A stretch of DNA of 64,000 bases from Longibacter sp051155795 (GTDB taxonomy: Bacteria; Bacteroidota; Rhodothermia; Rhodothermales; Salinibacteraceae). The DNA lies in NCBI RefSeq assembly GCF_051155795.1, contig NZ_DAXETW010000086.1, positions 1-64,000 on the forward strand. Direction: 5' to 3'. Below the pieces are notes generated by a model that was not told the origin of the DNA, ran no database searches, and worked only from the letters and a program-made list of their open reading frames with translations. Both the position numbers and the translations under genes were made by a program. This document shows, piece after piece, positions 25,583 to 34,319 of the stretch (position 1 is its first letter; each line of letters begins with the position of its first letter).

Positions 25583-27022
25583 ATGTCCGACGCCACGTCC
25601 GGCTCGCTTTTCGCCTCTGACCCAGAACAGAAGCAATCGATTGATATACGGGATATGATCGACCAGACCGTCGGTGCCGTCGAGGAATGGACAGGCGGGT
25701 GGGGCGCGTACCGATCCCATCCATCCACCCTCGTCGACGTCGACCGGCTGGAGTCGGTCCTACACGCATTCACGGATCGCCTTCGGGGGAATTACCCGTT
25801 CGGCCATCCGCGCTACGCGGGTCAGATGCTCAAGCCGCCCCACCCGATTGCCGTAGCCGCGTACACGGCTGCCATGTGCATCAACCCAAACAATCACGCA
25901 TTGGACGGCGGCCCACCGACCAGTCACATGGAAAAGGAGGTTATTCAGGACCTCGGTGCGATGCTTGGCCTACCCGCGGATGCACTCGGGCATCTCACGG
26001 GCGGCGGAACCGTCGCCAATCTAGAAGCGCTGTGGGTCGCTCGCGAGTCGCACCCCGACCGGACGATTGCGTTCAGCGCGGACGCGCACTACACCCATGG
26101 GCGGATGTGCGGCGTGCTCGGAGTCGACCCTGTGATCATCGCGACGGACGACCACGGTCGGATGGATCTCGATGAACTGCACGACGCCCTCGCCACGGGC
26201 AACGTTGGAACCGTTGTCGTCACCGCAGGAACGACCGGGCTCGGGACCGTGGATCCGATCGATGAGATCATCGCGCGGTGCCAGTCGGCAGACGTTCGCG
26301 TCCACGTGGACGCGGCCTACGGCGGCTTCTTCCGGCTGGTCGCAGGCCCTGAGGTTCCCTCCTTCGACGGTTTTCCGGCAGATGACTTCCGAGCGCTCGC
26401 GGAGGCCGACTCGATTGCGATCGACCCCCACAAGCACGGGTTGCAGCCGTATGGATGCGGGGCCGTTCTCTTCCGCGACCCGGGCGTCGGTCGCTTCTAC
26501 CGGCACGACTCTCCGTACACCTACTTCACCTCCGACGACCTTCACCTCGGAGAAATTTCCCTGGAGTGCTCCCGCGCCGGCGCAGCCGCCGGAGCGCTCT
26601 GGGCAACGCTCCAGGCGCTGCCTCTTCATCCGACCGAAGGGGTCGGTGCCATTCTTGCCGCCTGTCTCCGGGCCGCCCGCTCGTTTTCCCATGCCGTCGA
26701 CGCGTCAGAGGCGCTTCACCTGTTCGCCCCACCGGAGACCGACATCGTTGCCTACGCTCCGGTCCCGGCATCCTCCACCCTCTCGTCCCTCGACGCCGCC
26801 AGCCGGGCCGTGTTCGACGAGGCCATGAACCATCCGGACGAACCGGTCTTTCTGAGCCTCTATCGTCTACCGGCCGACCGCCTGACCCGTCGATTTCCTC
26901 ACCTCAAGGCCGACCGGGAAGATGCGGCCATTCTCAGGAGCGTGCTGATGAAACCCGAGCACGAGACGTATGCCGAGGAGATTGTCGATCACCTGGCGGA
27001 GATTGCCGGTGACGTGGTGTAG
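25583..27022 (+). CDS. Pyridoxal-phosphate-dependent amino acid decarboxylase (group II)
   Basis: This 479-residue enzyme belongs to the aromatic-L-amino-acid/glutamate decarboxylase superfamily. Motifs in order are HPRYAGQM (75-82), the phosphate-binding TGGGTVANLEAL (139-150), the PLP-stacking His region SADAHYTHGR (165-174), HVDAAYGGFF with the pyridine-binding Asp243, and the Schiff-base lysine K284 in DPHKHGLQPYGCG. It releases CO2 from an amino acid to give an amine; tyrosine, tryptophan or aspartate are possible substrates and the sequence alone does not decide. ATG at 25583 gives the expected N-terminus. Confidence 0.88.
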   Translation: MSDATSGSLFASDPEQKQSIDIRDMIDQTVGAVEEWTGGWGAYRSHPSTLVDVDRLESVLHAFTDRLRGNYPFGHPRYAGQMLKPPHPIAVAAYTAAMCINPNNHALDGGPPTSHMEKEVIQDLGAMLGLPADALGHLTGGGTVANLEALWVARESHPDRTIAFSADAHYTHGRMCGVLGVDPVIIATDDHGRMDLDELHDALATGNVGTVVVTAGTTGLGTVDPIDEIIARCQSADVRVHVDAAYGGFFRLVAGPEVPSFDGFPADDFRALAEADSIAIDPHKHGLQPYGCGAVLFRDPGVGRFYRHDSPYTYFTSDDLHLGEISLECSRAGAAAGALWATLQALPLHPTEGVGAILAACLRAARSFSHAVDASEALHLFAPPETDIVAYAPVPASSTLSSLDAASRAVFDEAMNHPDEPVFLSLYRLPADRLTRRFPHLKADREDAAILRSVLMKPEHETYAEEIVDHLAEIAGDVV

Positions 27023-27045
27023 AGATGAGGCTGTGAGCCGGGGGT

Positions 27046-27193
27046 CTTAGGTGGTGGGTCGTAGGTTCTGGGTCGGATTTGAATCCGAGTGGGCGGGCGA
27101 TCCCGAACGCACCAACGATTCAACGCACTAACGATTCAACGATCTAACGACTCAACGATCCAACGCCCCAACGCTCCAACGCTCCAACGACTC
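27046..27193. repeat. Tandem 8-bp repeat array (AACGNNNN) with a G/T-rich flank
   Basis: From 27106 to 27193 eleven consecutive 8-bp units all begin AACG: AACGCACC, AACGATTC, AACGCACT, AACGATTC, AACGATCT, AACGACTC, AACGATCC, AACGCCCC, AACGCTCC, AACGCTCC and AACGACTC. The array runs into the stop codon of the SPOR protein gene. Just upstream, 27046-27080 is G/T-rich and semi-repetitive (GGTGGTGGGTCGTAGG). The block lies between two converging genes. No transposase is near. Confidence 0.85.
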
Positions 27194-27782
27194 ACCGCGT
27201 GATCGTGACCGTGCTGCGGGCGACGAAGGCATCGGCGAACTCGTCCTGCACGAAGGTGAGCGCCTCTGCTGCTTCCTCGCGGGACGCAAAGGCACCGATG
27301 CGGACGCGGTAGTACGGCTGCCCGTACTCGACGACGATCGGGAGCTGTCCCCGGAAGATGTCCTCCGGAGCATCATCGCGCGCCCCCGACCACCACTGGC
27401 GCACGCGCTCCCGAAACTCCTCGGCGGACTGTTTATCCTGCGCGGAATACACCTGTACGCGGAAGCCGTCGATCGTCTGCGTCACGCCTTCGTCTGCGCG
27501 GCCCTGCATCAGCTGGACCGGGACCTGGTGTTGCACGTCAAGCTCACGAGCCGGCGGGGGCGTGGCATACTGGGCGACATCGAACGTCTCCACGCTCGCC
27601 AGCGTTGCGCGTCGGGCCTCTCGCTCCTCCGGTGACGTTGCGCGCGGACCGCGATCCGATGAGGCATTGCCGGAATCCGTCGTCTGCGGCGGTCCACTAC
27701 AGGCCGCGAGCAGGAGGGCTGCCGCCAACAGAACGGGAGCGCGAACAACGACCCAACGCCAGGGCGGCGGGTTGACGAACAA
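27192..27782 (-). CDS. SPOR-domain lipoprotein
   Basis: The exported protein has a signal peptide with lipobox LLLAAC and a C-terminal SPOR domain (IDGFRVQVYSAQDKQSAEEFR through YYRVRIGAFASREEAAEAL). SPOR domains bind denuded glycan strands of peptidoglycan, often at division sites. The frame is open far upstream into deoC, so the start is uncertain. I chose TTG at 27782, which gives a 28-residue lipoprotein signal; GTG at 27824 is an alternative. No ATG is suitably placed. The stop codon overlaps the octamer repeat. Confidence 0.75.
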   Translation of the reverse strand: MFVNPPPWRWVVVRAPVLLAAALLLAACSGPPQTTDSGNASSDRGPRATSPEEREARRATLASVETFDVAQYATPPPARELDVQHQVPVQLMQGRADEGVTQTIDGFRVQVYSAQDKQSAEEFRERVRQWWSGARDDAPEDIFRGQLPIVVEYGQPYYRVRIGAFASREEAAEALTFVQDEFADAFVARSTVTITR

Positions 27783-28029
27783 AGAGGAGACAGATTCACA
27801 GGAAGCCCGCAGGCGAGGTTCAGGCACGAGTGGAGGGAAGCAATTCAAGTGGTAACGATCGATCGGGAAATGGTGCACCGAAACGCCGACAGTCTGCGCG
27901 GTGCTACCGCCCAGGCGAGCCGGCGTTTCTTGCACGGCGAACGCGCTGTTTGCAGTTCGGAACGACAACGGCCGACGGTAGCATGTCCTACGTTGCCCTC
28001 CCTCTCGATTTGCCCGTCGCACGGGGCGG

Positions 28030-28875
28030 TCAATACGATGCTTCCGTAGTGGCACCGGTCACAATGCCCACCGACCCGCTTGCGCCAATGCGTGTTGCGC
28101 CGTGCGCCATCATGGCTTCCACGTCGTCCGATGTGCGAACGCCGCCGGACGCCTTGACGCCGAGCGCCGGACCGACAATCTGGCGCATCAGGGCGACGTC
28201 GCGAAGGGTGGCACCGCCGTCGGCAAATCCAGTCGACGTCTTGACGAAGTCCGCGCCGGCCTGCTTCGCCGCGACGCAAGCTACCGCCTTCTGCGCGTCC
28301 GTGAGCAGAGCGGTTTCGAGAATCACCTTCACCAGGACGGTTCTCCCCGACTCCTTCGCACGCTGCGCGACGGCCACCACCTCGGCGATGTCGTGCTCCA
28401 CGTCGGCCACGGCGCCGGAGCGGAGAGCACCGATGTTCAGCACCATGTCCAGCTCCGTGGCACCGTCCTGGATGGCCTGGCGTGCTTCGTGCGCTTTGGT
28501 CGAGGGTTGATTGGCCCCGTGTGGAAAGCCGATCACGGTGCACACGGCCACACCGGACCCGTCCAGCAGTTCATTCGCGAGGGGCACGTTCGAGGGGGCG
28601 ATGCATACACTGGCGAACTGGTGGTCGATCGCCTCATGGCACGTGGCCTCGATGTCCGCGTCGGTCGCCTCCGGGCGAAGCTGCGTATGGTCGATGCGTG
28701 CGGCAAGTCCCTGGACCGAGAGCGACGGGGCAGGCTCCGGGCCCGCAAGGCCGGGGGAGGCGGGCGTTTCAAGCGCCGCCACGGCGGCATCTATGTGCCG
28801 TTCACCGGCAGCACTGACATCGGCCCGCAGGGCATTGAGCTCGTCGATGAGCGTTTCAGGGGAAGGAAGAGCCAT
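28030..28875 (-). CDS. deoC: Deoxyribose-phosphate aldolase
   Basis: This 281-residue class I aldolase cleaves 2-deoxyribose-5-phosphate to glyceraldehyde-3-phosphate and acetaldehyde in nucleoside catabolism. Motifs are IDHTQLRPEATDADIE, the reactive region VLVKVILETALLTD with the Schiff-base lysine, DFVKTSTGF and GVKASGGVRT. About 60 N-terminal residues precede the usual start of homology (typical length is about 220), so this form has an extra helical front segment. ATG at 28875 is the only good start. It lies 43 bp after the NtrC-type gene and may be co-transcribed with it. Confidence 0.94.
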   Translation of the reverse strand: MALPSPETLIDELNALRADVSAAGERHIDAAVAALETPASPGLAGPEPAPSLSVQGLAARIDHTQLRPEATDADIEATCHEAIDHQFASVCIAPSNVPLANELLDGSGVAVCTVIGFPHGANQPSTKAHEARQAIQDGATELDMVLNIGALRSGAVADVEHDIAEVVAVAQRAKESGRTVLVKVILETALLTDAQKAVACVAAKQAGADFVKTSTGFADGGATLRDVALMRQIVGPALGVKASGGVRTSDDVEAMMAHGATRIGASGSVGIVTGATTEASY

Positions 28876-28918
28876 GTTGACGTTCGTCGTTCGTGAGGAT
28901 GGACGGGGATGCAACCGC

Positions 28919-30307
28919 TCAGCGGTCAACGACCTCGTCGAGATTATAGCGCTTGCGCTTGTCCCACAGTGTTTTTTTCGAGATGCCGAGCGAGTCGGCA
29001 ATGTCTGCGTAGCTGCTATCGTTAATTTCCAGTGTGCGCTGAATGTACGCCTTCTCCAGATCCTTTAGCGTCCGGTTCATGGGGAACTGAAACGCTTCCC
29101 CGGCGGCGTGCATCTCGCCGAGACGCCCGGGCGGTGCCAGCGTCAGGTCGTCAGCGGTGATCTTCTCACCGCGGGCGAAAATCATGGCCCGCTCGAGTAC
29201 GTTGCGGAGTTCGCGAACATTGCCGGGCCACATGTGATCCAGCAGCTTCTGCTCGGCCGCCTCGGTAAAGCCCTGCACTTCGCGCCCCAGATCCCGACTG
29301 AATTGCTGAATGAGGTGATCGGCGATCACGAGCACATCTTCGTCCATGTGCCGAAGTGCGGGAAGCTTCACGTTCACGACGTTGATCCGGAAGAAGAGAT
29401 CCTTTCGGAAGCGTTTGTCCTTCACGCTCTCCTCCAGATTGGCGTTCGTCGCGCACAAAATGCGGGTATCCACGGTGAGGTCTTCCACCCCGCCCAGACG
29501 GCGGAACTGCCGGCTCTCCAGGAAGGAAAGGAGCTTCGCCTGGAGTGCCATGCTCATCGAGTCAATCTCATCGAGAAAGAGCGTCCCGCCGTCTGCCACC
29601 TCGATCAGGCCCTGCTTCGAGTCGCGGGCATCCGTAAAGGCACCCTCTTCGTAGCCGAATAGCTCGGCCTCGAGAAGATTATCCGGAAGGGCTGCGCAGT
29701 TAATTTCCGTGAACTGCTTTTTCGCACGGGGCGAGTTGTAATGGAGCGTTTTCGACGCCAGGTTCTTCCCCGTCCCCGTCTCACCGGAAAACAGAACGGT
29801 GGTATTCGACGCGCCGCAGAGCGTCTGAATCGTTTCCCGCACGCGGACGATCGCATCGCTCGTCCCAAGAATCCCCTCAATCGGGTACTTCGCCTTCTGC
29901 TTCGTTTTGATCTCTTCCAGTTCCTGCTGCGCCCCGTACAGCTTGAGCGCTTTATCCAACAGCGCCCGCATCTCCTCCAAGTTTACCGGCTTTTGAAGGT
30001 AATGGAAGGCGCCCTGCCGCATCGCTTCGACCGCGGTCTGCACGGAGGAATGCGCCGTCATGATGATCACCGGGACGCTGACGCCGCGATCTTTTAACGT
30101 TTCCAGTAGCTCAACGCCATTCATTTCCGGCATCATCATGTCGGCAAGCACGACGTCCGGCACGGCGTTCTTCTCCTCCTCAAGCGTCTTCAGCATCTTC
30201 ACCGGATTCATGAATGCCTTCACCTCGAATCCGTCCCGCTCCAGAACATTCGTGAATAACTTGCCGATCTTCGGCTCGTCGTCGACGACGTAGATTTTCT
30301 TCTTCAT
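28919..30307 (-). CDS. Sigma-54-dependent response regulator (NtrC family), GAFTDA variant
   Basis: This 462-residue regulator has a receiver domain (acidic pocket at 9-11, phosphorylated Asp56, Lys106 in QKP), a AAA+ domain and a Fis-type helix-turn-helix (IADSLGISKKTLWDKRKRY at the end). Walker A reads GETGTGKN (175-182). The sigma-54 contact loop reads GAFTDA at 222-227 instead of GAFTGA; I recall this variant in other Bacteroidota and deltaproteobacterial regulators, so it is probably functional. No kinase gene is adjacent. ATG at 30307 gives the normal MKKKIYVVDDEP start. Confidence 0.93.
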   Translation of the reverse strand: MKKKIYVVDDEPKIGKLFTNVLERDGFEVKAFMNPVKMLKTLEEEKNAVPDVVLADMMMPEMNGVELLETLKDRGVSVPVIIMTAHSSVQTAVEAMRQGAFHYLQKPVNLEEMRALLDKALKLYGAQQELEEIKTKQKAKYPIEGILGTSDAIVRVRETIQTLCGASNTTVLFSGETGTGKNLASKTLHYNSPRAKKQFTEINCAALPDNLLEAELFGYEEGAFTDARDSKQGLIEVADGGTLFLDEIDSMSMALQAKLLSFLESRQFRRLGGVEDLTVDTRILCATNANLEESVKDKRFRKDLFFRINVVNVKLPALRHMDEDVLVIADHLIQQFSRDLGREVQGFTEAAEQKLLDHMWPGNVRELRNVLERAMIFARGEKITADDLTLAPPGRLGEMHAAGEAFQFPMNRTLKDLEKAYIQRTLEINDSSYADIADSLGISKKTLWDKRKRYNLDEVVDR

Positions 30308-30726
30308 AGCAGATGGGTACCCTTTGAAAACATAGAGAGGCGCGGCACTCGGATGATATGCGACTCGCACCACCGAAAGGGCCTGGAAAAAACGAACGGT
30401 GACGCCGGAGTCGTGTACAGGTGCCGGTCCGAAGGGACAAAGACGATCGCTCCCGGATGCATCACAGACAGGAACGGCGACATTTGTATCGGATGGTAAA
30501 ATCTACATTAGCATACAAGAGAATTCCAAGCGGTTCACCGGCGAAAGTGTAATGAGTCGTCGATTTCACCCCAATATTGTCCGCACTGCGGCGATGTTTT
30601 CTCCTCATTTGCCCGTCTCGGACAAAATCTACCTGCTCTACTGAGTCATCTTCTGCCCGCACCGCCTACTCCTGCCCAACGACGGTGTAAGATCCTTCAC
30701 CACACTACGTTTTGCCTTCCCAGTCG
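30308..30726. other. Intergenic region between divergent genes
   Basis: This 419-bp gap separates the NtrC-type regulator and the BtuF-like gene, which diverge. The middle (about 30480-30560) is AT-richer than its surroundings and may hold promoters. I looked for a cobalamin riboswitch because of the downstream importer and did not recognise its B12 box or core. No supported gene is present. Confidence 0.4.
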
Positions 30727-31719
30727 ATGTACTCCCCGCTGAAGCGCCTCTACAGCCCTCGCCAATCGGCTTCTGATCACGCGGTATTCGGTGTTCTGTT
30801 GTGCGTCCTGTTCCTCGCGGCGGGCTGCACCTCGGATGCTCCGTCACCAGAATCTTCCACCGATACGACGCGCGTCGTGACGGACGACCTCGCCCGAGAG
30901 GTCGAATACCCGGTGCCTACCCATCGGATTATCCCGCTCGCGCCCAACCTCACCGAGATGCTGTTTGCGGCGGGTGCCGGTGACCGAGTCGTTGCCGTCG
31001 GTCCCTCGGACGACGTCCCCGCTGCGGTCGACTCATTACCGCACGTGAGCGTCCTGCCCATCGACTTCGAGGCGATCGTCTCCTTCGAACCGGATCTCAT
31101 CCTTGCAACCACCCAGGTGAACGCGACCCGCGACGCGGACACGTTTCAGTCCCTCGGAACCCCCGTCTACTTCTTCTCCTTCCCGACGGTGCAAAGCGTG
31201 TTCGACGGGATCCGACGCATCGGCATGCTTGCAGGCACGCAGGACATCGCAACTGACAGTGCAGAAGCGCTGAGCCGACAGTTCGACGACATCCGAACGC
31301 GGTCGGCCCGCCATATTGAGGACCGCTCCGACCGACCTCGCGTCCTCGTACTCGCGGGAAGCGACGTTCTCTACTCGTTCGGCAAGGAAAGCTACGTACA
31401 CACGCTCGTCGAAGCCGCCGGGGGATCCAGCATCACGTCGGACCTTGACGCCAGTGCTCCGACGCTGAGTGAGGAATACGTTCTGAGCGCCCGGCCAGAT
31501 GTGATCGTCGGCGCCTTCGGGGATGGTGACCTCCCAGAGGCGTTGCTGAAGCACCATCCATCGTTTGACATCCTTCCGGCGGTGCAGGACGGGCGTGTCT
31601 ACACTCTTCCCGGGGGCCTTCTCTTCCGGCCCGGACCCCGACTCGTCGACGGTGCGCGTCACCTTTCCGACCTATTGCACCCGCGTACACCAGGCGCGGC
31701 TGTATCCAACGGCCGATAA
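30727..31719 (+). CDS. BtuF-like periplasmic-binding lipoprotein of an ABC importer
   Basis: This 330-residue substrate-binding protein for metal chelates or cobalamin has a signal peptide ending in lipobox LAAGC. The two-lobed helical-backbone fold is visible as RIIPLAPNLTEMLFAAGAGDRVVAVGPSD, FEAIVSFEPDLILATT and the long central helix region around GIRRIGMLAGT. The C-terminal lobe contains EEYVLSARPDVIVGAF. ATG at 30727 is chosen; a TTG five codons upstream is weaker. A FecCD permease follows 61 bp later in the same direction, so the two form an operon. Confidence 0.88.
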   Translation: MYSPLKRLYSPRQSASDHAVFGVLLCVLFLAAGCTSDAPSPESSTDTTRVVTDDLAREVEYPVPTHRIIPLAPNLTEMLFAAGAGDRVVAVGPSDDVPAAVDSLPHVSVLPIDFEAIVSFEPDLILATTQVNATRDADTFQSLGTPVYFFSFPTVQSVFDGIRRIGMLAGTQDIATDSAEALSRQFDDIRTRSARHIEDRSDRPRVLVLAGSDVLYSFGKESYVHTLVEAAGGSSITSDLDASAPTLSEEYVLSARPDVIVGAFGDGDLPEALLKHHPSFDILPAVQDGRVYTLPGGLLFRPGPRLVDGARHLSDLLHPRTPGAAVSNGR

Positions 31720-31780
31720 GTCGGTTGCGCTTCCGGGACGCATCCCGCCGACCTTCCTCCCTGACGGCTCGACCTGCCTC

Positions 31781-32809
31781 ATGCTTCGCCCATGGCTCAC
31801 CGGATGTGCTCTTGCCGCCGCCGTCGTCGTGACGGTCGCCGCCGGTGTCGCCATCGGAAGCGCTCAGATTGCCGTCTCGGACGTCCTTCAGGTGCTTGGC
31901 ACACGACTGGGACTGATCGACAAGTCCCTCGACCCGACGATCGACCGGATCGTCTGGAGCCTCCGGATGCCTCGCGTCGTCCTCGCCATGCTCGTCGGGG
32001 GCGGGCTGTCGATTATCGGCGTGGCCATGCAGACGCTCGTCCGAAATCCACTCGCAGAACCCTATGTGCTCGGGATTTCCGGTGGCGCCACAGCGGGCGC
32101 CTCGCTTTTCTACCTCGGGTTTCTGCCGCCCGTCCTCTCGAAGGCCGTCTCAATGCCGGTTGCGGCCTTCCTCGGCGGCCTCGGTACGATCGTGATCGTG
32201 TACCTCGTTGCTCGAACGGAATCGCACGTGTCCGTCGCTCGCCTCCTCCTCGCCGGCGTCGCCATGTCGGCGCTCACCTCGTCCATCACCTCGTTCGTCA
32301 CCTTTTCCTCACCGGAGCCGGACGCCCTCCGCGCCGTGCTTTTCTGGCTACTGGGCTCGTTCAGCGGTGCGCGGTGGGCCCTCATCCCGGGTGCCGCCGT
32401 TGTAACGATCGCCGGGGCGGTCCTCCTGACCGGCCTGGCTCGCCCGCTCGACGCGATGCTGATGGGAGAAGAACCGGCCTACCACCTCGGCGTGCCCGTG
32501 GAAGCCCTGAAACGCGGGCTGCTGGTTCTCGCAGCCCTCGTGACCGGGACGCTCGTATCTACCTCCGGCGCGATCGGGTTCGTGGGGCTGATCGTGCCTC
32601 ACGCGGTTCGAATGGTCGCCGGCGTCACCCATCGCACGCTCATCCCCGTGAGCTTCCTGGTCGGCGCCCTCTTCATGGTCTGGGCCGACCTCGCCGCCCG
32701 GACTCTCCTCCCCGCACAGGAACTGCCCGTCGGCATCCTGACCGCCCTCTGTGGCGTCCCGTTCTTCCTCTGGCTTCTCCGACGGCAGGGCACCACAACC
32801 TCGCCCTGA
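31781..32809 (+). CDS. FecCD/BtuC-type ABC importer permease
   Basis: This 342-residue inner-membrane permease has about ten hydrophobic segments. Family signatures include RIVWSLRMPRVVLAMLVGGGLSIIGVAMQTLVRNPLAEPYVLGISGGA and the ATPase-coupling and pore region GAIGFVGLIVPHAVRMVAG. ATG at 31781 starts MLRPWLTGCALAAAV. The frame is open further upstream and overlaps the end of the binding-protein gene, but that part is not membrane-like. No ATP-binding subunit follows; the next gene is an isoprenoid synthase, so the cognate ATPase must lie elsewhere. Confidence 0.92.
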   Translation: MLRPWLTGCALAAAVVVTVAAGVAIGSAQIAVSDVLQVLGTRLGLIDKSLDPTIDRIVWSLRMPRVVLAMLVGGGLSIIGVAMQTLVRNPLAEPYVLGISGGATAGASLFYLGFLPPVLSKAVSMPVAAFLGGLGTIVIVYLVARTESHVSVARLLLAGVAMSALTSSITSFVTFSSPEPDALRAVLFWLLGSFSGARWALIPGAAVVTIAGAVLLTGLARPLDAMLMGEEPAYHLGVPVEALKRGLLVLAALVTGTLVSTSGAIGFVGLIVPHAVRMVAGVTHRTLIPVSFLVGALFMVWADLAARTLLPAQELPVGILTALCGVPFFLWLLRRQGTTTSP

Positions 32810-33001
32810 CGCGCCGACCGGGCCGGACCCGCAGCCTCTGACCAGCGCAGAATCTGGATCATCCGGAAACCAGCGCAGGGCAGGAACGCGACGAACGGGC
32901 CCTCACCGCGCGTTCGAAGAAATCTTTCGCGGCCCGCCAAACTTTTGGTGCATGGTGCCGTTACAGCGACCGTACCTTTCAATGATGACTGAAAATACGC
33001 G

Positions 33002-34117
33002 ATGCCCGACGCGACCTCGTACGCACAGCGCGGTGACGGAACGCCGGACGGTCTTCCCTCGAGACCGGATGACACCCGGGACGAGGTATCCGGAGATTCG
33101 TCGGACGGCCCAGCGCCGGAGCTAACCGTTGCCGATCGACCAATCCCGACGACCCTGGAGGGGATACGGCAGCCGGTCGCGGCGGAACTCGACCACTTCC
33201 GGGAGTACTTCCGGGAATCGATGCGCTCGGACCATATGCTGCTGGACAAGATCACGCAGTATGTTCTCCGTCAGAAAGGCAAACGGATCCGACCAGCGCT
33301 TGTCCTTCTCAGTGCGAAGCAGTTCGGCGAGGTGACGGAGACGAGTTACCGGGCCGCGGCGCTCGTGGAGCTGCTGCATACCGCGACGCTTGTGCACGAC
33401 GACGTGGTGGATGACGCAGAGACGCGTCGCGGCATGTTTTCCATCAATGCACTCTGGAAAAACAAGATCGGGGTCCTCCTCGGGGATTTCCTCCTGAGCC
33501 GGGGCCTCCTGCTGTCGCTCGACCACAACGACTACGACATGCTGCACACGCTGTCGGATGCGGTGCGTCGCATGAGCGAGGGAGAACTCCTTCAGATCGA
33601 GAAATCGAGATTCCTCGACATCGATGAGGACACGTACTTTCGCATCATCTCGGACAAAACGGCGTCGCTGATCGCGGCCTGCACGAAGGCCGGTGCGCTG
33701 AGCGCAACGAAGGAGGAGACGGACGTCGAGCGGATGCGGGTCTTCGGTGAGAAACTCGGTCTCGCCTTCCAGATCCGGGACGACCTGTTCGACTTCAGCA
33801 TGCAGGATGCCGGAAAGCCGATCGGAATCGACCTGCAGGAGAAAAAGCTCACGCTTCCGGTGATTGTCGCCCTCCGCGAAGCCAGCAAACGCAGCCGCAA
33901 GCGTATCATGCGGATCATCAAGAAAGATGAGAAAAGCCGATCCGACCTGAAGGAAGTCGCTATGTTCGTGGGCGACCACGGTGGGATCGACTACGCCCGT
34001 ACTCGGATGGAAGAACTGGCGGGGGAAGCACGGGATGCCCTGGCCGGAAGCCCGCCGTCGCCGGCACGCGATGCACTCGTCGGACTCACGGAATACACGA
34101 TCCGCCGTAAGCGATAG
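33002..34117 (+). CDS. Polyprenyl diphosphate synthase
   Basis: This 371-residue trans-isoprenyl chain elongation enzyme makes the side chain of quinones or another polyprenyl diphosphate. The first Asp-rich motif is DDVVDD at 133-138 and the second is RDDLFDF. GKRIRPALVLLSAKQFGE and the DLQEKKLTLPVI stretch are also typical. The first ~45 residues form an acidic, low-complexity extension absent from most homologues; the ATG at 33002 is the chosen start, but a later start cannot be excluded. A terminator follows at 34173-34210. Confidence 0.92.
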   Translation: MPDATSYAQRGDGTPDGLPSRPDDTRDEVSGDSSDGPAPELTVADRPIPTTLEGIRQPVAAELDHFREYFRESMRSDHMLLDKITQYVLRQKGKRIRPALVLLSAKQFGEVTETSYRAAALVELLHTATLVHDDVVDDAETRRGMFSINALWKNKIGVLLGDFLLSRGLLLSLDHNDYDMLHTLSDAVRRMSEGELLQIEKSRFLDIDEDTYFRIISDKTASLIAACTKAGALSATKEETDVERMRVFGEKLGLAFQIRDDLFDFSMQDAGKPIGIDLQEKKLTLPVIVALREASKRSRKRIMRIIKKDEKSRSDLKEVAMFVGDHGGIDYARTRMEELAGEARDALAGSPPSPARDALVGLTEYTIRRKR

Positions 34118-34172
34118 GCCGTACCCGGCCGAACCGCCGGTCATCGAGACCCAACCCGCGCCTCGCCCACAG

Positions 34173-34210
34173 CGCCCGCGTTCCTCCCCGAGCGCGGGTG
34201 TTTTTGTTTG
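34173..34210 (+). terminator. Terminator after the polyprenyl synthase gene
   Basis: CCCGCG (34175-34180) pairs with CGCGGG (34193-34198) across a 12-nt loop and is followed by TGTTTTTGTTTG on the plus strand. It lies about 60 bp past the stop codon. Confidence 0.75.
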
Positions 34211-34319
34211 TCGAAATTCATTGCTTGTCCCGTAGCCCCCGCCCACAAGCCGCGTCGTGCTCACTGATACCGCCCGTCGCACCGTTCCGGCCTCTTCTTC
34301 TCCGAACCACCCACGATCC

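Noticed and set aside
30308..30726. Cobalamin riboswitch before the BtuF-like gene
   Set aside because: I looked for the B12 box and core elements on both strands and did not find them; a covariance-model search would settle it.
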